A program made the position numbers and the translations under genes. Below, piece after piece: positions 54,859 to 64,000 of a DNA stretch of 64,000 nucleotides. The notes below the pieces were generated by a model. That model ran no database searches and was not told the origin of the DNA. It was given only the letters and a program-made list of their open reading frames with translations. The stretch spans positions 1-64,000 of the forward strand of contig CAXBCR010000004.1 of the NCBI GenBank assembly GCA_963974475.1, read 5' to 3'. This stretch comes from CAJXZP01 sp963974475. GTDB lineage: Bacteria; Bacteroidota; Bacteroidia; Flavobacteriales_G; Salibacteraceae. Positions within the stretch are counted from its first letter, which is position 1; each line of letters starts with the position of its first letter.

Positions 54859-54894
54859 AAAAAAGGGAGATAATAGCATTATCTCCCTTTTTTT
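54859..54894. terminator. Bidirectional terminator between the T9SS gene and cysS
   Basis: AAAAAGGGAGATAA pairs with TTATCTCCCTTTTT, flanked by A and T runs, between convergent genes. Confidence 0.9.
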
Positions 54895-54909
54895 GTTGTC
54901 TTCTATTCT

Positions 54910-56400
54910 CTACTCCATCTCCCAGTCGGTAGAGTGCTTCGTGTCTTTTATGGTAATTTTCAATTTACCCAATAAATCTCTTATCCTATCGGCAGACTCA
55001 AAATCCCGAGTTTGTCGTGCGCGTTTTCTTGAATCCATAATAATTTGCATTAATTGATTCACTAAATCATTAGAATCTTCGGCATTTCCTTCTTTCTGCG
55101 CTACTTGTTGTAAACCTAACACATCGAAAGTAAAACCTCTAAATAAACGTTTAAATGCTTCCAAATCTTCTACTGATACCTTAGCGGTTTTATTGCTGAT
55201 AGCTGTAATAAACTTTACACCATCAAAAAGATGAGCGATTAAAATAGGCGTATTAAAATCATCATTCATTGCGGCTGATAATTTTTCTGACCATTTAATT
55301 AGGTCAAAACCTTCTGTTTCTTCGCTTGTTTGAAGAGAATCTAAAAGTAATTCTGCTTTCATTAAGCGAGTAAACCCCTTTTCAGCGGCTTCTAGTGCGT
55401 CACTCGAGAAATCCAAAGAACTGCGATAATGAGCTTGCAGCATAAAGAATCGGACCACCATTGGAGTGAACGCCTTCTTCATTTTATCATTATTTCCTGT
55501 AAATAATTCGCCTGGTAAAAGAGTATTACCGGTTGATTTACTCATACGTTGTCCATTTAAGGTCAACATATTTGTGTGTAACCAATAGTTCACTGGTTTT
55601 TCGTTATGTGATGCTTTATTTTGAGCAATTTCACATTCGTGATGTGGAAATTTCAAATCCATACCTCCACCATGAATGTCAAAGTGGTTTCCTAGGTATT
55701 TTGAGCTCATTACAGAGCATTCTAAATGCCATCCAGGAAAACCATCACTCCATGGAGATTTCCAACGCATAATGTGCATAGGAGACGCTTTTTTCCATAA
55801 AGCAAAGTCAAAAGGATTCTTTTTCTCATTCTGACCATCTAAACTACGCGTATTACTTAAAAGTTCTTCAATTTTTCTTCCAGATAACTCTCCGTATGAA
55901 CCGTCAAACTTGTTATTGTATGCTTCAACATCAAAATAGATTGATCCATTACTTTCATACGCTAGGCCATCGTTAAGAATTTGTTCGGCCATACTTATTT
56001 GCTCCACAATATGTCCTGTTGCAGTAGGTTCAATGCTTGGTGGTAAATTATTAAATAGCGCTAAAACGTTGTGAAAATCGAGCGAATATTTTTGTACAAT
56101 TTCCATTGGCTCCAATTTGTTGAGCCGTGCTCTCTTAGATATTTTGTCTTCTCCCTCGTCTGCATCATTTTCTAAATGACCGGCATCGGTAATATTTCGA
56201 ACATACCTAACCTTGTAACCTAAATAAGTCAAATATCGGAAAATCATATCAAAAGAAATGAAAGTCCGACAATTTCCAAGATGTACTTCGCTGTAAACCG
56301 TTGGTCCACACACGTACATCCCCACGTTGGGGGCATCTATTGCCTTGAAAATTTCTTTTTTTCCTGTTAAGGAATTGTGTACTTGTAATTTAGATTCCAT
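54910..56400 (-). CDS. cysS: Cysteinyl-tRNA synthetase
   Basis: Class I aminoacyl-tRNA synthetase. The start of the catalytic domain carries the zinc Cys and HIGH-like motif in MYVCGPTVYSEVHLGNCRTF; further zinc ligands are in GWHLECSVMSSKYLG and HHECEIAQ. The KMSKS-like motif is RMSKSTGN. The C-terminal anticodon-binding region ends normally. 496 residues. Single-gene unit with its own promoter box. Confidence 0.97.
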   Translation of the reverse strand: MESKLQVHNSLTGKKEIFKAIDAPNVGMYVCGPTVYSEVHLGNCRTFISFDMIFRYLTYLGYKVRYVRNITDAGHLENDADEGEDKISKRARLNKLEPMEIVQKYSLDFHNVLALFNNLPPSIEPTATGHIVEQISMAEQILNDGLAYESNGSIYFDVEAYNNKFDGSYGELSGRKIEELLSNTRSLDGQNEKKNPFDFALWKKASPMHIMRWKSPWSDGFPGWHLECSVMSSKYLGNHFDIHGGGMDLKFPHHECEIAQNKASHNEKPVNYWLHTNMLTLNGQRMSKSTGNTLLPGELFTGNNDKMKKAFTPMVVRFFMLQAHYRSSLDFSSDALEAAEKGFTRLMKAELLLDSLQTSEETEGFDLIKWSEKLSAAMNDDFNTPILIAHLFDGVKFITAISNKTAKVSVEDLEAFKRLFRGFTFDVLGLQQVAQKEGNAEDSNDLVNQLMQIIMDSRKRARQTRDFESADRIRDLLGKLKITIKDTKHSTDWEME

Positions 56401-56426
56401 GTGTAAATTAGTTCATTTTATCGCGG

Positions 56427-56434
56427 CAAAAATA
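56427..56434 (-). promoter_or_regulatory. -7 box of cysS
   Basis: TATTTTTG on the minus strand, 26 bp before the cysS ATG. Confidence 0.6.
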
Positions 56435-56473
56435 GGATGTTATTTTCAGAATCCAATTTGATTTGCAATAAGC

Positions 56474-57421
56474 TTACACCTTTACAGAAGTGTCAATAAT
56501 TTTATGGCCATGGTTTGTTTTTAACTCATCGCTTATGCTAGCTTGAATGGCATACATTAACCGATCTATTACTCTTCGTTTTAGAAATTGTCGAGTAACC
56601 ACTAAACTTATTTCGCGAACTGGGGTTATGCCTTCAAGCTCTTTTACCATATCTAAGTTTTTTGTTGGAATAGTAGCTAAACTTAAATCAGGTATTAAGG
56701 TCATTCCATTTTTCACCTCTACAATCCTCTTCAGTGATTCAATGGAGTGGCTTTCAAATCTAAAATTATCTCTAAATATTTGTTTTTTAGATTGATTACA
56801 AATATTCATTACCTGATCTCGAAAACAATTCCCTTCTTTTAACAACCAAATGTCGTCAATGTTTAATTCGGAAATATTGATAGCTTTTTTATGGTAGTTT
56901 TCGTTAGAACGAGACACATACCCATAAAATTTCTCGTAATATAAAGGGATATTTAGTATTCCAGTAGTTTCAATCGGTGTGGCAATAATACCCACATCTA
57001 GTTGTCCATTTTTGAGCTTTCGAATAATTTCTTCTGTTATCTCTTCCTGAACGGAAACGTTTACATCTGCATTATCCTTGCTAAAGTTATTTATGAACAA
57101 GGGGACTAAATAAGGAGAAATGGTAGGGATGATTCCGATGGCTAAATCCCCTTTTTCGATCTTTTGATACTCACCTACCAAATCATGTAATTTTCGAGAT
57201 TGCCCCACTACTTCTTTGGCCTGGGCAATTATTTGTTCCCCAATGGTAGTGGGTATTATTGGTTTTTTTGTACGATCAAAAATCATAACCCCTAACTCTT
57301 CCTCTAAGTTTTTGACTTGTGTTGTTAAAGCTGGTTGAGTGACATACCTCTTTTTAGCGGCTTCAACAAAACTCCCATGTTCAGCAATAGCCAGAACATA
57401 TTCAATTTGTGTTAACGTCAT
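56474..57421 (-). CDS. oxyR: LysR-type peroxide sensor OxyR
   Basis: An N-terminal LysR helix-turn-helix (LTQIEYVLAIAEHGSFVEAA, VTQPALTTQVKNLEEELGVM) and a substrate-like sensor domain. The redox motif GNCFRDQVMNICNQ places cysteines at residues 199 and 208, the same numbers and spacing as the peroxide-sensing pair of E. coli OxyR, so disulfide switching is very likely. 315 residues. OxyR activates antioxidant genes on exposure to H2O2. Divergent from the S9 peptidase gene, which may share its control region. Confidence 0.94.
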   Translation of the reverse strand: MTLTQIEYVLAIAEHGSFVEAAKKRYVTQPALTTQVKNLEEELGVMIFDRTKKPIIPTTIGEQIIAQAKEVVGQSRKLHDLVGEYQKIEKGDLAIGIIPTISPYLVPLFINNFSKDNADVNVSVQEEITEEIIRKLKNGQLDVGIIATPIETTGILNIPLYYEKFYGYVSRSNENYHKKAINISELNIDDIWLLKEGNCFRDQVMNICNQSKKQIFRDNFRFESHSIESLKRIVEVKNGMTLIPDLSLATIPTKNLDMVKELEGITPVREISLVVTRQFLKRRVIDRLMYAIQASISDELKTNHGHKIIDTSVKV

Positions 57422-57546
57422 ATTAATTTGTTTTATTTAGATGCAAAGTAAATAGGTTTTCGTAATAAACAACTAAAAATTGATTGATTTTTATTATCTA
57501 TTAAATTTTATAATAGAAGGGCTAAAATTAACCCTCTGTTATTCGT

Positions 57547-57554
57547 TATTTTTG
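57547..57554 (+). promoter_or_regulatory. -7 box of the S9 peptidase gene
   Basis: TATTTTTG, 58 bp before the ATG at 57613. Confidence 0.5.
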
Positions 57555-57612
57555 AAGCCATATTACTTTCTATTCTTGGAAAGATCATTATTGTATTATT
57601 TAAGTAAGTAGG

Positions 57613-59664
57613 ATGAAAAAAAATAATTTAATCACAAGCTTCGCTTTGGTTTTGCTAACTGTTGGAGTAAATGTACACGCACAAAAGCAGCGGATGACCC
57701 CAGAGTTATTATGGGATTTAGGAAGGGTTAGCGGAGAAACAATTAGCCCAGATGGTAAGATGCTGTATTTTGGAGTTACCATGTATGATATTGATGCAAA
57801 CAAAGGGAATAGAGATTTGTACATGATGCCTGTTGAAGGTGGAGCCGCTACGCAAATAACTAAAATGGATGGTAGTGAATATGGAATTCAATTTACTCCG
57901 AATGGAAAAAAAATAGGGTTTATGAATTCCGGTCAATGGTGGGAAGCAAACTTAGACGGAACCGATGCGAAACAAATAACCCATATAGATGGTGGAATTG
58001 CAGATTTGAAATACGGACCAAATGGAATAAAGGTGGCCTTTACCGCAAATGTAAAAATGGATAAAAACGTTAAAGAATTATATCCTAATCTCCCGAAAGC
58101 AGAAGCTAGAATAATGGATGATTTAATGTATCGCCATTGGGATCATTGGGAAGATGGGTTTCGTTCGCACGTTTTTGTGGCCGATTATTCGAATGGGGTT
58201 ATTTCAAATATGGTTGATATTATGGCCGATGAGCCGTATGATTGTCCACAACAACCGTTTGGAGGTAGTGAAGATTATGTCTGGAACCCGTCCGGAAATA
58301 GCGTTGCCTATGTAAGTAAAAAGGAAGTAGGTGTAGCTGCGGCTCAAAGTACTAATACCGATATTTATTTGTACGATATTGTGTCCAAAAAGACATTAAA
58401 TCTAACTAAAGAGCACTTAGGCTATGATCAGAGTCCTTCGTTTTCAAAAGATGGTAAAACCTTAGCATGGTTAAGTATGAAAACCCCTGGTTATGAGTCA
58501 GACCAGCAATTATTAATCACTAAAAACTTGGAAACTAATACAGAGGTGTATTATGGAAATAATTGGGATAATACTATTTCTGGCTTTTCTTGGAGTGCAG
58601 ATCAGAAAAAATTTATTATTAGAGCTGGTGTGGATGCTACCTATCAAATATTTGAGACCAAAGTATCCACTAAACCAAACCACAGCAATGAAATAGTTCA
58701 GATTACAACCGGACAACATAATGTTGGAGGGTTAGTTGGTGAAACCAAAACTACATTTATCGCTTCGCAAACAGACATGAATCACGCAGCGGAGTTATAT
58801 GCTTATTCTAAAAAAACGGGTGAAGGCACTAAATTAACTACTGTTAATGATGCGATTTATGCCAATGTGGAATTAAGCCATGTGGAGAAGCGATGGATTA
58901 AAACCACAGATGGAAAGCAAATGCTAACTTGGATTATTTATCCACCTAATTTTGATAAAACAAAAAAATACCCTTCACTTTTGTATTGCCAAGGAGGACC
59001 GCAATCGGCTGTTTCTCAGTTTTATTCATTTAGATGGAATTTTCAATTAATGGCTGCTGATGATTACATCATTATTGCTCCAAATAGAAGAGGGTTACCT
59101 ACTTTCGGGGTAGATTGGAATCATGCTATCTCAAAAGATTGGGGCGGTCAACCTATGGATGATTACCTAAGTGCGGTGTCGGAAATGAAGAAAGAATCTT
59201 TTATTGATTCGGAAAGAATTGGAGCAATAGGCGCAAGCTATGGTGGATATTCTGTTTACATGTTGGCAGGTATTCATAACAACACCTTTTGTAGTTTTCT
59301 ATCGCATTGTGGATTGTATAATTTAGAAAGTTGGTATGGAGTAACGGAAGAATTATTTTTTGCCAATTACGACATTGGAGGACCCTACTGGGAAAAACCT
59401 AAGCCTAAATCCTATGATGCTTTTTCACCACATAATTTTGTAGGAAACTGGAATACACCAATTATGGTGATTCATGGTGGAAATGACTTTAGAGTACCGA
59501 TTAACCAAGGTATGGAAGCTTTTCAGGCGGCAAAAATTAAAGGCTTGAAAACGCGTTTCTTGTATTTCCCAAATGAAGGCCATTGGGTGCTAAAACCACA
59601 AAACGGGCTGTTATGGCATAGTGAGTTTTTTAAATGGTTAGATGAAACGGTTAAAAACAAATAA
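57613..59664 (+). CDS. Secreted S9-family prolyl oligopeptidase-like peptidase
   Basis: Signal peptide 1-23 (VNVHAQ), then a WD40-like beta-propeller (about 40-410; ETISPDGKMLYFGVT, SPSFSKDGKTLAWLSM) and an alpha/beta hydrolase domain. The catalytic triad is S542 (GASYGGY), D625 (GGNDFRVP) and H657 (NEGHWV). The order propeller then hydrolase and the sequence YPSLLYCQGGPQSAVSQFYS fit the S9C acylaminoacyl/dipeptidyl group. 683 residues. Degrades small peptides in the periplasm. Ended by a strong terminator. Confidence 0.94.
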   Translation: MKKNNLITSFALVLLTVGVNVHAQKQRMTPELLWDLGRVSGETISPDGKMLYFGVTMYDIDANKGNRDLYMMPVEGGAATQITKMDGSEYGIQFTPNGKKIGFMNSGQWWEANLDGTDAKQITHIDGGIADLKYGPNGIKVAFTANVKMDKNVKELYPNLPKAEARIMDDLMYRHWDHWEDGFRSHVFVADYSNGVISNMVDIMADEPYDCPQQPFGGSEDYVWNPSGNSVAYVSKKEVGVAAAQSTNTDIYLYDIVSKKTLNLTKEHLGYDQSPSFSKDGKTLAWLSMKTPGYESDQQLLITKNLETNTEVYYGNNWDNTISGFSWSADQKKFIIRAGVDATYQIFETKVSTKPNHSNEIVQITTGQHNVGGLVGETKTTFIASQTDMNHAAELYAYSKKTGEGTKLTTVNDAIYANVELSHVEKRWIKTTDGKQMLTWIIYPPNFDKTKKYPSLLYCQGGPQSAVSQFYSFRWNFQLMAADDYIIIAPNRRGLPTFGVDWNHAISKDWGGQPMDDYLSAVSEMKKESFIDSERIGAIGASYGGYSVYMLAGIHNNTFCSFLSHCGLYNLESWYGVTEELFFANYDIGGPYWEKPKPKSYDAFSPHNFVGNWNTPIMVIHGGNDFRVPINQGMEAFQAAKIKGLKTRFLYFPNEGHWVLKPQNGLLWHSEFFKWLDETVKNK

Positions 59665-59687
59665 GAATAAATAAAATATATTTTGAG

Positions 59688-59718
59688 ATGCCGGGAATGC
59701 AATTTTCCGGCATTTTTA
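59688..59718. terminator. Terminator between S9 peptidase and EamA gene
   Basis: ATGCCGG (59688-59694) pairs with CCGGCAT (59707-59713), followed by T residues; between convergent genes. Confidence 0.85.
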
Positions 59719-60546
59719 TTTTCCCTTAAATTTTACGTTAAGTACCACACCTAGCATAACTAACCCAATTCCAGCAATGGTAGTAATAGGAGGGATGATA
59801 TTGAATAACGTTAAATCAAAAAACAAAGCAAACGCAATACCTACATACTTTAAGCTAGCTACCTTATTGGCTGACTCTGCTTGCCATGCCTTAGTCATAT
59901 ACACTTGTGCTATTTGTGTAAAGATTCCCATAGCTAACAGAATTAACCACTCTATTCCAATAGGAGATTTCCAATAGGTTAATGAAAAAAGAGTCATAAC
60001 GGGAATAGCTATTAAGGGGAAATACAAAACCACTACCACTGGATGATCGGTATCTTTTACCCTACGGATCATGTTATATGCTAAACCTGCGAAAACAGAA
60101 GCTAAAACACCTATGATAACGTATTCCGTTTTTATTTCGTCATTCCATCCTTTCATTACCAAAATTCCTAGAAAAGAGATAGCAAAAAACAGCCATTGGC
60201 GCGATTTCATAGGTTCTTTCAGTATCCAAATTGCGAATAAGGAGGTGAAAATAGGAGATAGATATTGGATGGTAATGGCTGTAGCAATTGGCATTTTTTG
60301 AAGGGTGTAAAAAAACATAGATAATGCCGTTACTCCAAAAACCCCTCGAAGAATTAGAAATTTCTTGTTATTTCCAAATGGAGAAATCCCTATTTTCCAA
60401 ATCATTACCAAGCTAATAACAAGCGAAACAATACTTCTAAATAGAATTAATTCCGTTACAGGGAATCCATCCAATAGTTTTACGCACACCTGCATTAGTG
60501 AAAATGCAAATGAGGAAAGTAGCATGTATTTTACCGCCTTGTTCAT
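59716..60546 (-). CDS. EamA-family (DMT) transporter
   Basis: Ten hydrophobic segments in two related halves, as in drug/metabolite transporters. The first half contains LLSSFAFSLMQVCVKLLDGF and LRGVFGVTALSMFFYTLQKM, and SPIFTSLFAIWILKEPMKSR marks the end of the first EamA unit. I start at ATG 60546 (MNKAVKYMLL), dropping ten upstream residues. 276 residues. Substrate unknown. Divergent from gpsA. Confidence 0.87.
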   Translation of the reverse strand: MNKAVKYMLLSSFAFSLMQVCVKLLDGFPVTELILFRSIVSLVISLVMIWKIGISPFGNNKKFLILRGVFGVTALSMFFYTLQKMPIATAITIQYLSPIFTSLFAIWILKEPMKSRQWLFFAISFLGILVMKGWNDEIKTEYVIIGVLASVFAGLAYNMIRRVKDTDHPVVVVLYFPLIAIPVMTLFSLTYWKSPIGIEWLILLAMGIFTQIAQVYMTKAWQAESANKVASLKYVGIAFALFFDLTLFNIIPPITTIAGIGLVMLGVVLNVKFKGK

Positions 60547-60605
60547 TTGTTTTAAAAAGACGCAAAGTTGAACCAATTTTAGAAACCTACCTGTTTTGAG
60601 TTGCT

Positions 60606-60613
60606 TATATTTG
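60606..60613 (+). promoter_or_regulatory. -7 box of the gpsA operon
   Basis: TATATTTG fits TAnnTTTG, 29 bp before the GTG start at 60643. Confidence 0.55.
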
Positions 60614-60642
60614 CTAGTTGTCTAATTTAAAATATTAGCGTT

Positions 60643-61635
60643 GTGGGAGAATTAAGAGTTGGTGTATTAGGGAGTGGAAGTTGGGCTTCTGCCATTGTGA
60701 AGATGCTAAGTGAAAACTTAGACAATGTGAACTGGTGGGTGAGAAATGAGAAATCGGCAAAGCATATTGTTGAAATAGGAAATAATCCCAGATATCTTAC
60801 CTCTGCAAAGTATGATGTTAGCAAATTGAATGTGTTGACTGATATTAATGATGTAATAGAGAATTCGGATATTATTGTATTAGCTATTCCATCCGCATTT
60901 GTGGTTAAAGCGTTTGAAGAGTATCCCATTGACTTAACCGGAAAAAAACTTGTTACCGCGGTAAAAGGAATTATTCCTGAGCATAATCGCATTCCTGTTC
61001 GTTTTTTCCATAAGGAATATGGGGTTAAATATTCGGATATGTGTATGATTTCAGGTCCATGTCATGCCGAGGAGGTGGCTTTGGAAAGGTTAAGCTATTT
61101 AACCATTGCTGGTCCCGACTTGGAGTTTAATCAGCAGATAGCTAATTTGTTGAAATGTAGATATATTAAAACAACTATTTCAGATGATTTGTTTGGTACA
61201 GAGTTATCAGCTATTTTAAAAAATATTTATTCTATTGCTAGTGGGATCTATGCTGGTATTGGATATGGAGATAATTTTCAAGCCGTGCTAATTTCCAATG
61301 CTATTCAGGAAATAGATCGACTTATAGAAGCAATTAACCCGATTCCAAGGGATGTGTTATCATCGGCTTACTTGGGAGATTTGTTGGTTACCGCATATTC
61401 TCAGTTTTCTAGGAATAGAAATTTCGGGTTTATGATTGGAAAGGGGTATTCTGTGAAAACAGCTCAAATTGAAATGGATATGGTAGCTGAAGGATATTAT
61501 GCTACCAAAAGTATGATGGAAATTAATAAAAAGTTTGGCGTAGATATTCCAATTATTGAGGCTGTTCATCATGTTTTGTATGAAAAAATATCACCCATTA
61601 TTGAAATGAAAATTTTAGCCGACAGACTGAGCTAG
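60643..61635 (+). CDS. gpsA: Glycerol-3-phosphate dehydrogenase [NAD(P)+]
   Basis: Makes sn-glycerol 3-phosphate from dihydroxyacetone phosphate for membrane lipid synthesis. Nucleotide-binding loop GVLGSGSWASA (GxGxWx as in the family), SGPCHAEEVALERLSYLTIA and the catalytic region DLFGTELSAILKNIYSIASG with the conserved Lys, followed by NFQAVLISNAIQEIDRLIEA. 330 residues. Start codon GTG (MGELRVGVLG). First gene of a probable three-gene unit with the following transporter (32 bp gap) and small protein. Confidence 0.95.
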   Translation: MGELRVGVLGSGSWASAIVKMLSENLDNVNWWVRNEKSAKHIVEIGNNPRYLTSAKYDVSKLNVLTDINDVIENSDIIVLAIPSAFVVKAFEEYPIDLTGKKLVTAVKGIIPEHNRIPVRFFHKEYGVKYSDMCMISGPCHAEEVALERLSYLTIAGPDLEFNQQIANLLKCRYIKTTISDDLFGTELSAILKNIYSIASGIYAGIGYGDNFQAVLISNAIQEIDRLIEAINPIPRDVLSSAYLGDLLVTAYSQFSRNRNFGFMIGKGYSVKTAQIEMDMVAEGYYATKSMMEINKKFGVDIPIIEAVHHVLYEKISPIIEMKILADRLS

Positions 61636-61667
61636 GTTATTTCTCACAGTTGAAATTAGGTTGATAT

Positions 61668-62582
61668 ATGGAAAGTGAAGTTTCTGTTAAGGATTATATC
61701 AAATTACATTCGGTTATTTTGATATGGGGATTCACTGGCATCTTAGGCAAAGTAATTTCAATTCCTTCTATCTCAATTGTTTGGTATAGAACGTTGATTG
61801 CGGTAGTTAGCTTAGTTTTATTCCTAGTAGTTAAAAAGCGTAACTTAAAAATTCCTGGTAAACTAATACTGAAGTATTTAGGAGTAGGTATTGTAGTGGC
61901 GCTTCATTGGGTGTTTTTTTTTGAGGCTTTAAAAGTTTCTACGGTTTCTGTTACTCTTGCCACGTTGGCTTCTGCTACCTTATTCACTTCCATTTTAGAA
62001 CCCATTTTATTTAAGAAAAAAATTGTTGGATATGAGATGGTGTTTGGACTCATTGTTATTCTTGGGTTATTTCTGATTTTTAGTTTTGAAACAAAATATC
62101 AATTAGGAATTTTTTATAGTTTGATTTCTGCCTTTTGTGCATCCTTATTTACGACCATTAATGGTTTTTTTGTGGCCAAAGGAGGTTCTCCAATTCGTAT
62201 TACCATGTATGAAATGCTTGGAGCGGTTTTGATTATTTCGATTTATCTTGGAATTACTGGAAACCTTACATTTCAAACTTTGAGCATGCTGAATAACGGA
62301 GAAAAGCAATTTTGGTTGGATCTTACTTATTTACTTATTTTAGGAATAATTTGTACGGCTATAGCATTTGTGATAAGCGTGGATGTGATGAAAAAAATGA
62401 GCCCATTTACGGTTTCTATTAGTATAAATATGGAGCCTATTTATGCTATCATATTAGCTTTAATATTTTTCGGGGAAAGCGAGAAAATGAGTTTTGGATT
62501 CTATATTGGTGCAGCAATGGTAATGGTTACGATATTTGGAAATGGAATAATGAAACGTAGGCTTTCAAAAGCGAAAGAATAG
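61668..62582 (+). CDS. EamA-family (DMT) transporter
   Basis: Two EamA repeats with about ten helices, beginning DYIKLHSVILIWGFTGILGK and with TLASATLFTSILEPILFKKK closing the first half and NMEPIYAIILALIFFGESEK in the second; the last phrase is the usual DMT signature. 304 residues. Only loosely related to the transporter at 59716-60546. Substrate unknown. The stop codon abuts the ATG of the next gene. Confidence 0.88.
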   Translation: MESEVSVKDYIKLHSVILIWGFTGILGKVISIPSISIVWYRTLIAVVSLVLFLVVKKRNLKIPGKLILKYLGVGIVVALHWVFFFEALKVSTVSVTLATLASATLFTSILEPILFKKKIVGYEMVFGLIVILGLFLIFSFETKYQLGIFYSLISAFCASLFTTINGFFVAKGGSPIRITMYEMLGAVLIISIYLGITGNLTFQTLSMLNNGEKQFWLDLTYLLILGIICTAIAFVISVDVMKKMSPFTVSISINMEPIYAIILALIFFGESEKMSFGFYIGAAMVMVTIFGNGIMKRRLSKAKE

Positions 62583-62918
62583 ATGATGGAAATAAAAGAG
62601 GAAGATTGGGTATTGGCAAAGCTAAAATTTGAAAAAATTTTTGGTGGTGGAATTGAAATGGATGGTATCCTTTTTTTGATTGGTGTACAAGAATTAGGTC
62701 AGGGGTTCAGGACATTTGAAAAAGATGAGAAAATGAATCTAATGCATATTGCTGTATGTAGATTGTTAGAGCCTTATAATTATTACCAATTTTCGCATAG
62801 AGACGAACAAGGTTGGCCACATTACCATCAGAATGATGATTTACCAGGGTTATCCAAAAAAGAGCAGGATTTACTCTTAAAACAAGCCGTTATTACTTAC
62901 AGTTGTACAGAGTTATAG
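62583..62918 (+). CDS. Small conserved cytoplasmic protein, unknown
   Basis: 111 residues from ATG 62583, immediately after the transporter stop (a second ATG follows at 62586). Charged and aromatic, with no signal or helix; GQGFRTFEKDEKMNLMHIAV and PYNYYQFSHRDEQGWPHYHQ are its most distinctive parts. I recall similar small proteins in Bacteroidota but no function. Its last 26 bp overlap the opposite-strand lipoprotein gene. Confidence 0.72.
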   Translation: MMEIKEEDWVLAKLKFEKIFGGGIEMDGILFLIGVQELGQGFRTFEKDEKMNLMHIAVCRLLEPYNYYQFSHRDEQGWPHYHQNDDLPGLSKKEQDLLLKQAVITYSCTEL

Positions 62919-63306
62919 TTTGAACACTGGTCTGTTCTGGTTTGATACTTATAAAAGTTACCCCGCAAATACTATCTTTAGTAATAACCATTGTTGTATC
63001 CGGTAAAGCACCAAAAATTTGAGTGTCACGAATATTTCCAGCAGCGGTAACTTCCAACACTTTAGGTAAATCAAATTTGTGGGTATAAATTCCATTTTTG
63101 TCGGCTGTACCAAATATTTCTATTTCACAAGGTTTGTTTACCGATGAAGTGCAAGCTAAAATGATGTTTGCAAATGGCACAGGATTTCCTGCTTCGGTAA
63201 GCACTCTAACCTCAGCAATGGTGTCAGGAACTGTGTTTTTACAAGAGGTAATAAACACAAAACCAATTAATGATAATGATACTACGATGTTAAATATATT
63301 CCTCAT
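62893..63306 (-). CDS. Small lipoprotein with an immunoglobulin-like domain, unknown function
   Basis: Start at ATG 63306 (MRNIFNIVVSLSLIG), giving a lipoprotein signal with the lipobox FITSC. The mature domain of about 115 residues starts VPDTIAEVRVLTEAGNPVPF and continues NIILACTSSVNKPCEIEIFG and DKNGIYTHKFDLPKVLEVTA, a pattern like carboxypeptidase-regulatory or Ig-like beta domains often seen next to TonB-dependent receptors. It lies downstream of the receptor end (63426) and may be its accessory surface protein. Confidence 0.72.
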   Translation of the reverse strand: MRNIFNIVVSLSLIGFVFITSCKNTVPDTIAEVRVLTEAGNPVPFANIILACTSSVNKPCEIEIFGTADKNGIYTHKFDLPKVLEVTAAGNIRDTQIFGALPDTTMVITKDSICGVTFISIKPEQTSVQTITLYNCK

Positions 63307-63425
63307 TTTCAACGCTTTTTCAATAATGATAGCAAACACATTGCTTAATAGACTTTAGTTGTTTGCTTTAAAAGGCCAATATTAGCCATTTAGCATGTTA
63401 TTCACAAGTTAATACGAGGACTCCG

Positions 63426-64000
63426 CTAAAAAGTTGCCTTAACGGATGCAATAAAGTTAATTCCTGGACTTGTAATTCCAGATGAATAAGGACGATATCT
63501 TTGATTAGTTATGTTTTCTATTCCTGCGGTAAACAGGATGGTTTTTGTAATATTTATGGCTGACTTGATATTCAATGTATACCAGCTAGGAGAATAAAGG
63601 TTTCCGTTAATATCTGCCAGATAAATGTGTGGTTTTTTTAGTTCGGTAGGAGCCATTTTGGAGTTTGAAATTTGTCCGTTGTAAATTACATATGCATTGA
63701 TTCTCCATTTTTTATGGGTATAAATAAGGTGGGCGTTTGCGAAAAGGGGAGAAACGTGTCGTAAATTGTTACCCTCATTATCCACTCCATAGGTGTAAGT
63801 TAGATGCCCCGTTACTTTTAAGGGTTTATAGAGTGTGGCTTCTAAACCAAAACTAAATCCTGTAAGAATTGCGCTGCCTGTATTAACCGTTGATTCTACT
63901 TGACTAAGAGTTCCGTCATAAACAATGGAATCTTGACCGTTAAATTGAACGGGCCTTTGCACCAAAGCATCTACTAAAAAGGAATAAAAACCGGACAATT
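63426..64000 (-). CDS. TonB-dependent receptor, C-terminal part (gene continues beyond the right edge)
   Basis: The final beta-strands of an outer-membrane TonB-dependent transporter: repeated alternating strands (SAILTGFSFGLEATLYKPLK, VTGHLTYTYGVDNEGNN) and the family end TILFTAGIENITNQRYRPYS ... FIASVKATF with the terminal Phe used for barrel assembly. The phrase LRHVSPLFANAHLIYTHKKW is typical of the last strands. The plug and TonB box lie outside the window. Transports an unknown ligand across the outer membrane. Confidence 0.9.
   Translation of the reverse strand, partial: LSGFYSFLVDALVQRPVQFNGQDSIVYDGTLSQVESTVNTGSAILTGFSFGLEATLYKPLKVTGHLTYTYGVDNEGNNLRHVSPLFANAHLIYTHKKWRINAYVIYNGQISNSKMAPTELKKPHIYLADINGNLYSPSWYTLNIKSAINITKTILFTAGIENITNQRYRPYSSGITSPGINFIASVKATF

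Noticed and set aside
1..64000. CRISPR array, prophage or rRNA operon
   Set aside because: No regularly spaced direct repeats, no phage structural genes and no rRNA-like sequence were seen on reading.

Overview
The window looks like a chromosomal segment of a low-GC Bacteroidota, most likely Flavobacteriales. The evidence is two long secreted proteins that end in type IX secretion sorting domains, many start-proximal promoter boxes of the Bacteroidota form TAnnTTTG, weak Shine-Dalgarno signals, and families typical of the phylum (DUF4837, DUF6495, a TonB-dependent receptor, 7TMR-DISM kinases). I cannot name a genus.

Positions 1 to about 9,000 are an accessory region. It holds an IS91-type transposase fused in frame to the front of a tyrosine recombinase, a Fic AMP-transferase, a frameshifted IS110-family transposase, a lipoprotein gene broken by one stop codon, the tail of another transposase, a secreted M1-like peptidase, and an SDR reductase with an AraC regulator. 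Several of these genes or gene groups are bracketed by short inverted repeats, one copy upstream and one at or just after the stop codon, which gives a cassette-like look. An 88-bp diverged repeat carrying a perfect 18-bp palindrome occurs twice.

From about 9,000 to 64,000 the content is ordinary core genome. Region 9.2-25.8 kb has a VIT-family metal transporter, tRNA-Asn, a PfkB kinase, rpiB, a DUF2130 protein, a MORN-repeat protein, an MscS channel, YwbE with an O6-alkylguanine repair protein, a secreted thioredoxin-fold protein, DUF4837, a LysM transglycosylase, a glycosyltransferase, and trmB with an alkyltransferase-like protein. Region 25.9-36.5 kb is dense in signalling: a HisKA_2-type kinase with a LytTR regulator, then, past ferritin-cvpA and RNase R, a NarL-type regulator followed by two membrane kinases. 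Of these two, the first has lost its phospho-acceptor His but keeps a good ATP-binding domain. The second keeps the His but has a weakened ATP-binding domain.

Region 36.5-49.6 kb has a DUF6495 protein and a peroxiredoxin, a GT87 mannosyltransferase-like protein, a sterol desaturase-like enzyme, an orphan LuxR-type regulator, a four-gene MacAB-like ABC export operon, a chromate transporter and polA. Region 49.9-64 kb has two tandem, related T9SS-exported proteins, cysS, oxyR, an S9 peptidase, two EamA transporters, gpsA, small proteins and the end of a TonB-dependent receptor gene that runs off the right edge.

The most interesting items are the complementary kinase pair (33.2-36.5 kb), the inverted-repeat-bounded cassette-like genes (0.9-9.0 kb), the IS110 element with a structured 5' non-coding region that may encode a bridge RNA, and the recombinase/IS91 fusion.
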